Assembly: GCA_944393755.1 (NCBI GenBank) | Contig: CALYBF010000019.1 | Span: forward strand, 1 to 14,967 | Reading direction: 5' to 3' | Origin: an uncultured Clostridia bacterium | GTDB lineage: Bacteria > Bacillota > Clostridia > TANB77 > CAG-508 | Length of the DNA: 14,967 nucleotides | Part shown: in pieces, positions 14,423 to 14,967 of the stretch | Layout of the letters: the number at the start of each line of letters is the position of its first letter | Position numbering within the stretch: position 1 is the stretch's first letter | Translations under genes and position numbers: made by a program | Notes under the pieces: generated by a model | Told to the model about the DNA's origin: nothing | Database searches by the model: none | What the model saw: the letters and a program-made list of their open reading frames with translations, nothing else

Positions 14423-14441
14423 TTTTAAGGAGAAGTAACAT

Positions 14442-14879
14442 ATGATAAGAAAATTTAAAGAAGAAGATACAACTGTGGTTATGACTATATGGACTAAAGG
14501 TAATTTTGAGGCACATAGTTTTATTGATAAAGATTATTGGTTACTAAATTACAATAAAGTAAAAGATGAATATTTAAAAAAATCTGAAACATATGTATAT
14601 ATTGAAAACAATGAGATTAAAGGTTTTATTAGTGTTTTAAATAATGAATATATAGGAGCTCTTTTTATTAAAAGAGAATATAGAAAACAGGGAATAGGTA
14701 GAAAATTAATTAATTTTGTAAAAGATAAATATGATAAACTAACTTTAAATGTTTACGAGAAAAACATAAATGCAATTTTATTTTATACAAAGCTTGGTTT
14801 TATAAATCAAAAAATACAAATAGATGATAAAACAAATGAAAAAGAATATGTAATGGAGTGGAGAAAAGAAGAGGCTTAA
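14442..14879 (+). CDS. GNAT-family N-acetyltransferase, YiaC-like
   Basis: 145 residues, one complete GNAT domain that transfers an acetyl group from acetyl-CoA to an amine. The acetyl-CoA loop is RKQGIG (81-86). The C-terminal LNVYEKNINAILFYTKLGF (102-120) carries the family Asn and Tyr. The early block HSFIDKDYWLLNYNKVKDEY and the following ENNEIKGFISV match the layout of E. coli YiaC, a protein-lysine acetyltransferase, so that subgroup is the best guess; the substrate is not shown by sequence. Ribosome site TAAGGAGA, 19 bp after the pentapeptide gene; last gene of the operon in the window. No clear terminator follows before the window ends. Confidence 0.92.
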   Translation: MIRKFKEEDTTVVMTIWTKGNFEAHSFIDKDYWLLNYNKVKDEYLKKSETYVYIENNEIKGFISVLNNEYIGALFIKREYRKQGIGRKLINFVKDKYDKLTLNVYEKNINAILFYTKLGFINQKIQIDDKTNEKEYVMEWRKEEA

Positions 14880-14967
14880 AAATCTTACATTATTGTATAA
14901 TAAAAAGTAGACACGGGTAGTTAGAAAAAAGTTTTAAATAATTAACATATATGATAAAATTATTTAA
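14880..14967. other. AT-rich end of window, no gene seen
   Basis: No ribosome site with a following frame is visible. TATAAT occurs at 14896-14901 without a matching -35, and the short TTATT/AATAA repeat around it is too weak and lacks a T run to be a terminator. It may be the upstream region of a gene outside the window. Confidence 0.3.

Noticed and set aside
1..14967. CRISPR array, insertion sequence ends or integration sites
   Set aside because: No regularly spaced repeats, transposase or integrase motifs were found; the tRNA genes have no nearby duplicated 3' end.

Overview
The window is very AT-rich chromosomal DNA from a low-GC Firmicute, most likely an anaerobic gut clostridium of a lineage without a well-known type species. 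Support for this: intrinsic terminators and AAGGAGG-type ribosome sites throughout, a T-box leader ahead of aspS, TGA used as a stop (not as Trp), and gene families typical of Clostridia (DUF2975/YozG pairs, M18 aminopeptidase, a surface protein ending in the GFRPVF motif). No complete mobile element, CRISPR array or rRNA is present.

Layout. 3-821: 3' end of a surface-type protein, closed by a terminator. 915-2634: an AMP-forming acyl-CoA synthetase broken by one extra base at 2181. 2634-2728: a large perfect inverted repeat that begins on the last base of that gene's stop codon. 2780-3925: a membrane-anchored HtrA-type serine protease with a PDZ domain. 3994-5754 (minus): aspartyl-tRNA synthetase under a T-box leader (about 5785-5980). 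6033-6109 (minus) and 6270-6345 (plus): tRNA-Arg(ACG) and tRNA-Pro(TGG), read outward from two good promoters in the 160 bp between them. 6571-7155: an AbiEi-type antitoxin; its partner toxin abiEii survives only as a short, frameshifted N-terminal scrap at 7152-7200. About 7195-7278 (minus): a promoter plus terminator unit that could make a small RNA of about 80 nt. 7331-8839 (minus): a FAD oxidoreductase with a C-terminal Rieske domain (YhfW-like). 8956-10359: M18 aminopeptidase (ApeA). 10420-10761 (minus): an XRE-type repressor, divergent from two unrecognised small genes (11000-11146 and 11209-11409), with two dyad operator candidates between.

11589-14879 is a tight five-gene operon from a TTGACA-17-TATACT promoter: a DUF4173 membrane protein, a DUF2975 membrane protein, a YozG-type HTH regulator, a pentapeptide-repeat protein and a YiaC-like GNAT acetyltransferase. 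This is the best candidate in the window for an undescribed multi-gene system, although each family is known. The left half (surface protein, acyl-CoA ligase, protease, aspS, tRNAs) is ordinary chromosome. The region 6500-7300 looks like a decayed defence/toxin-antitoxin locus.
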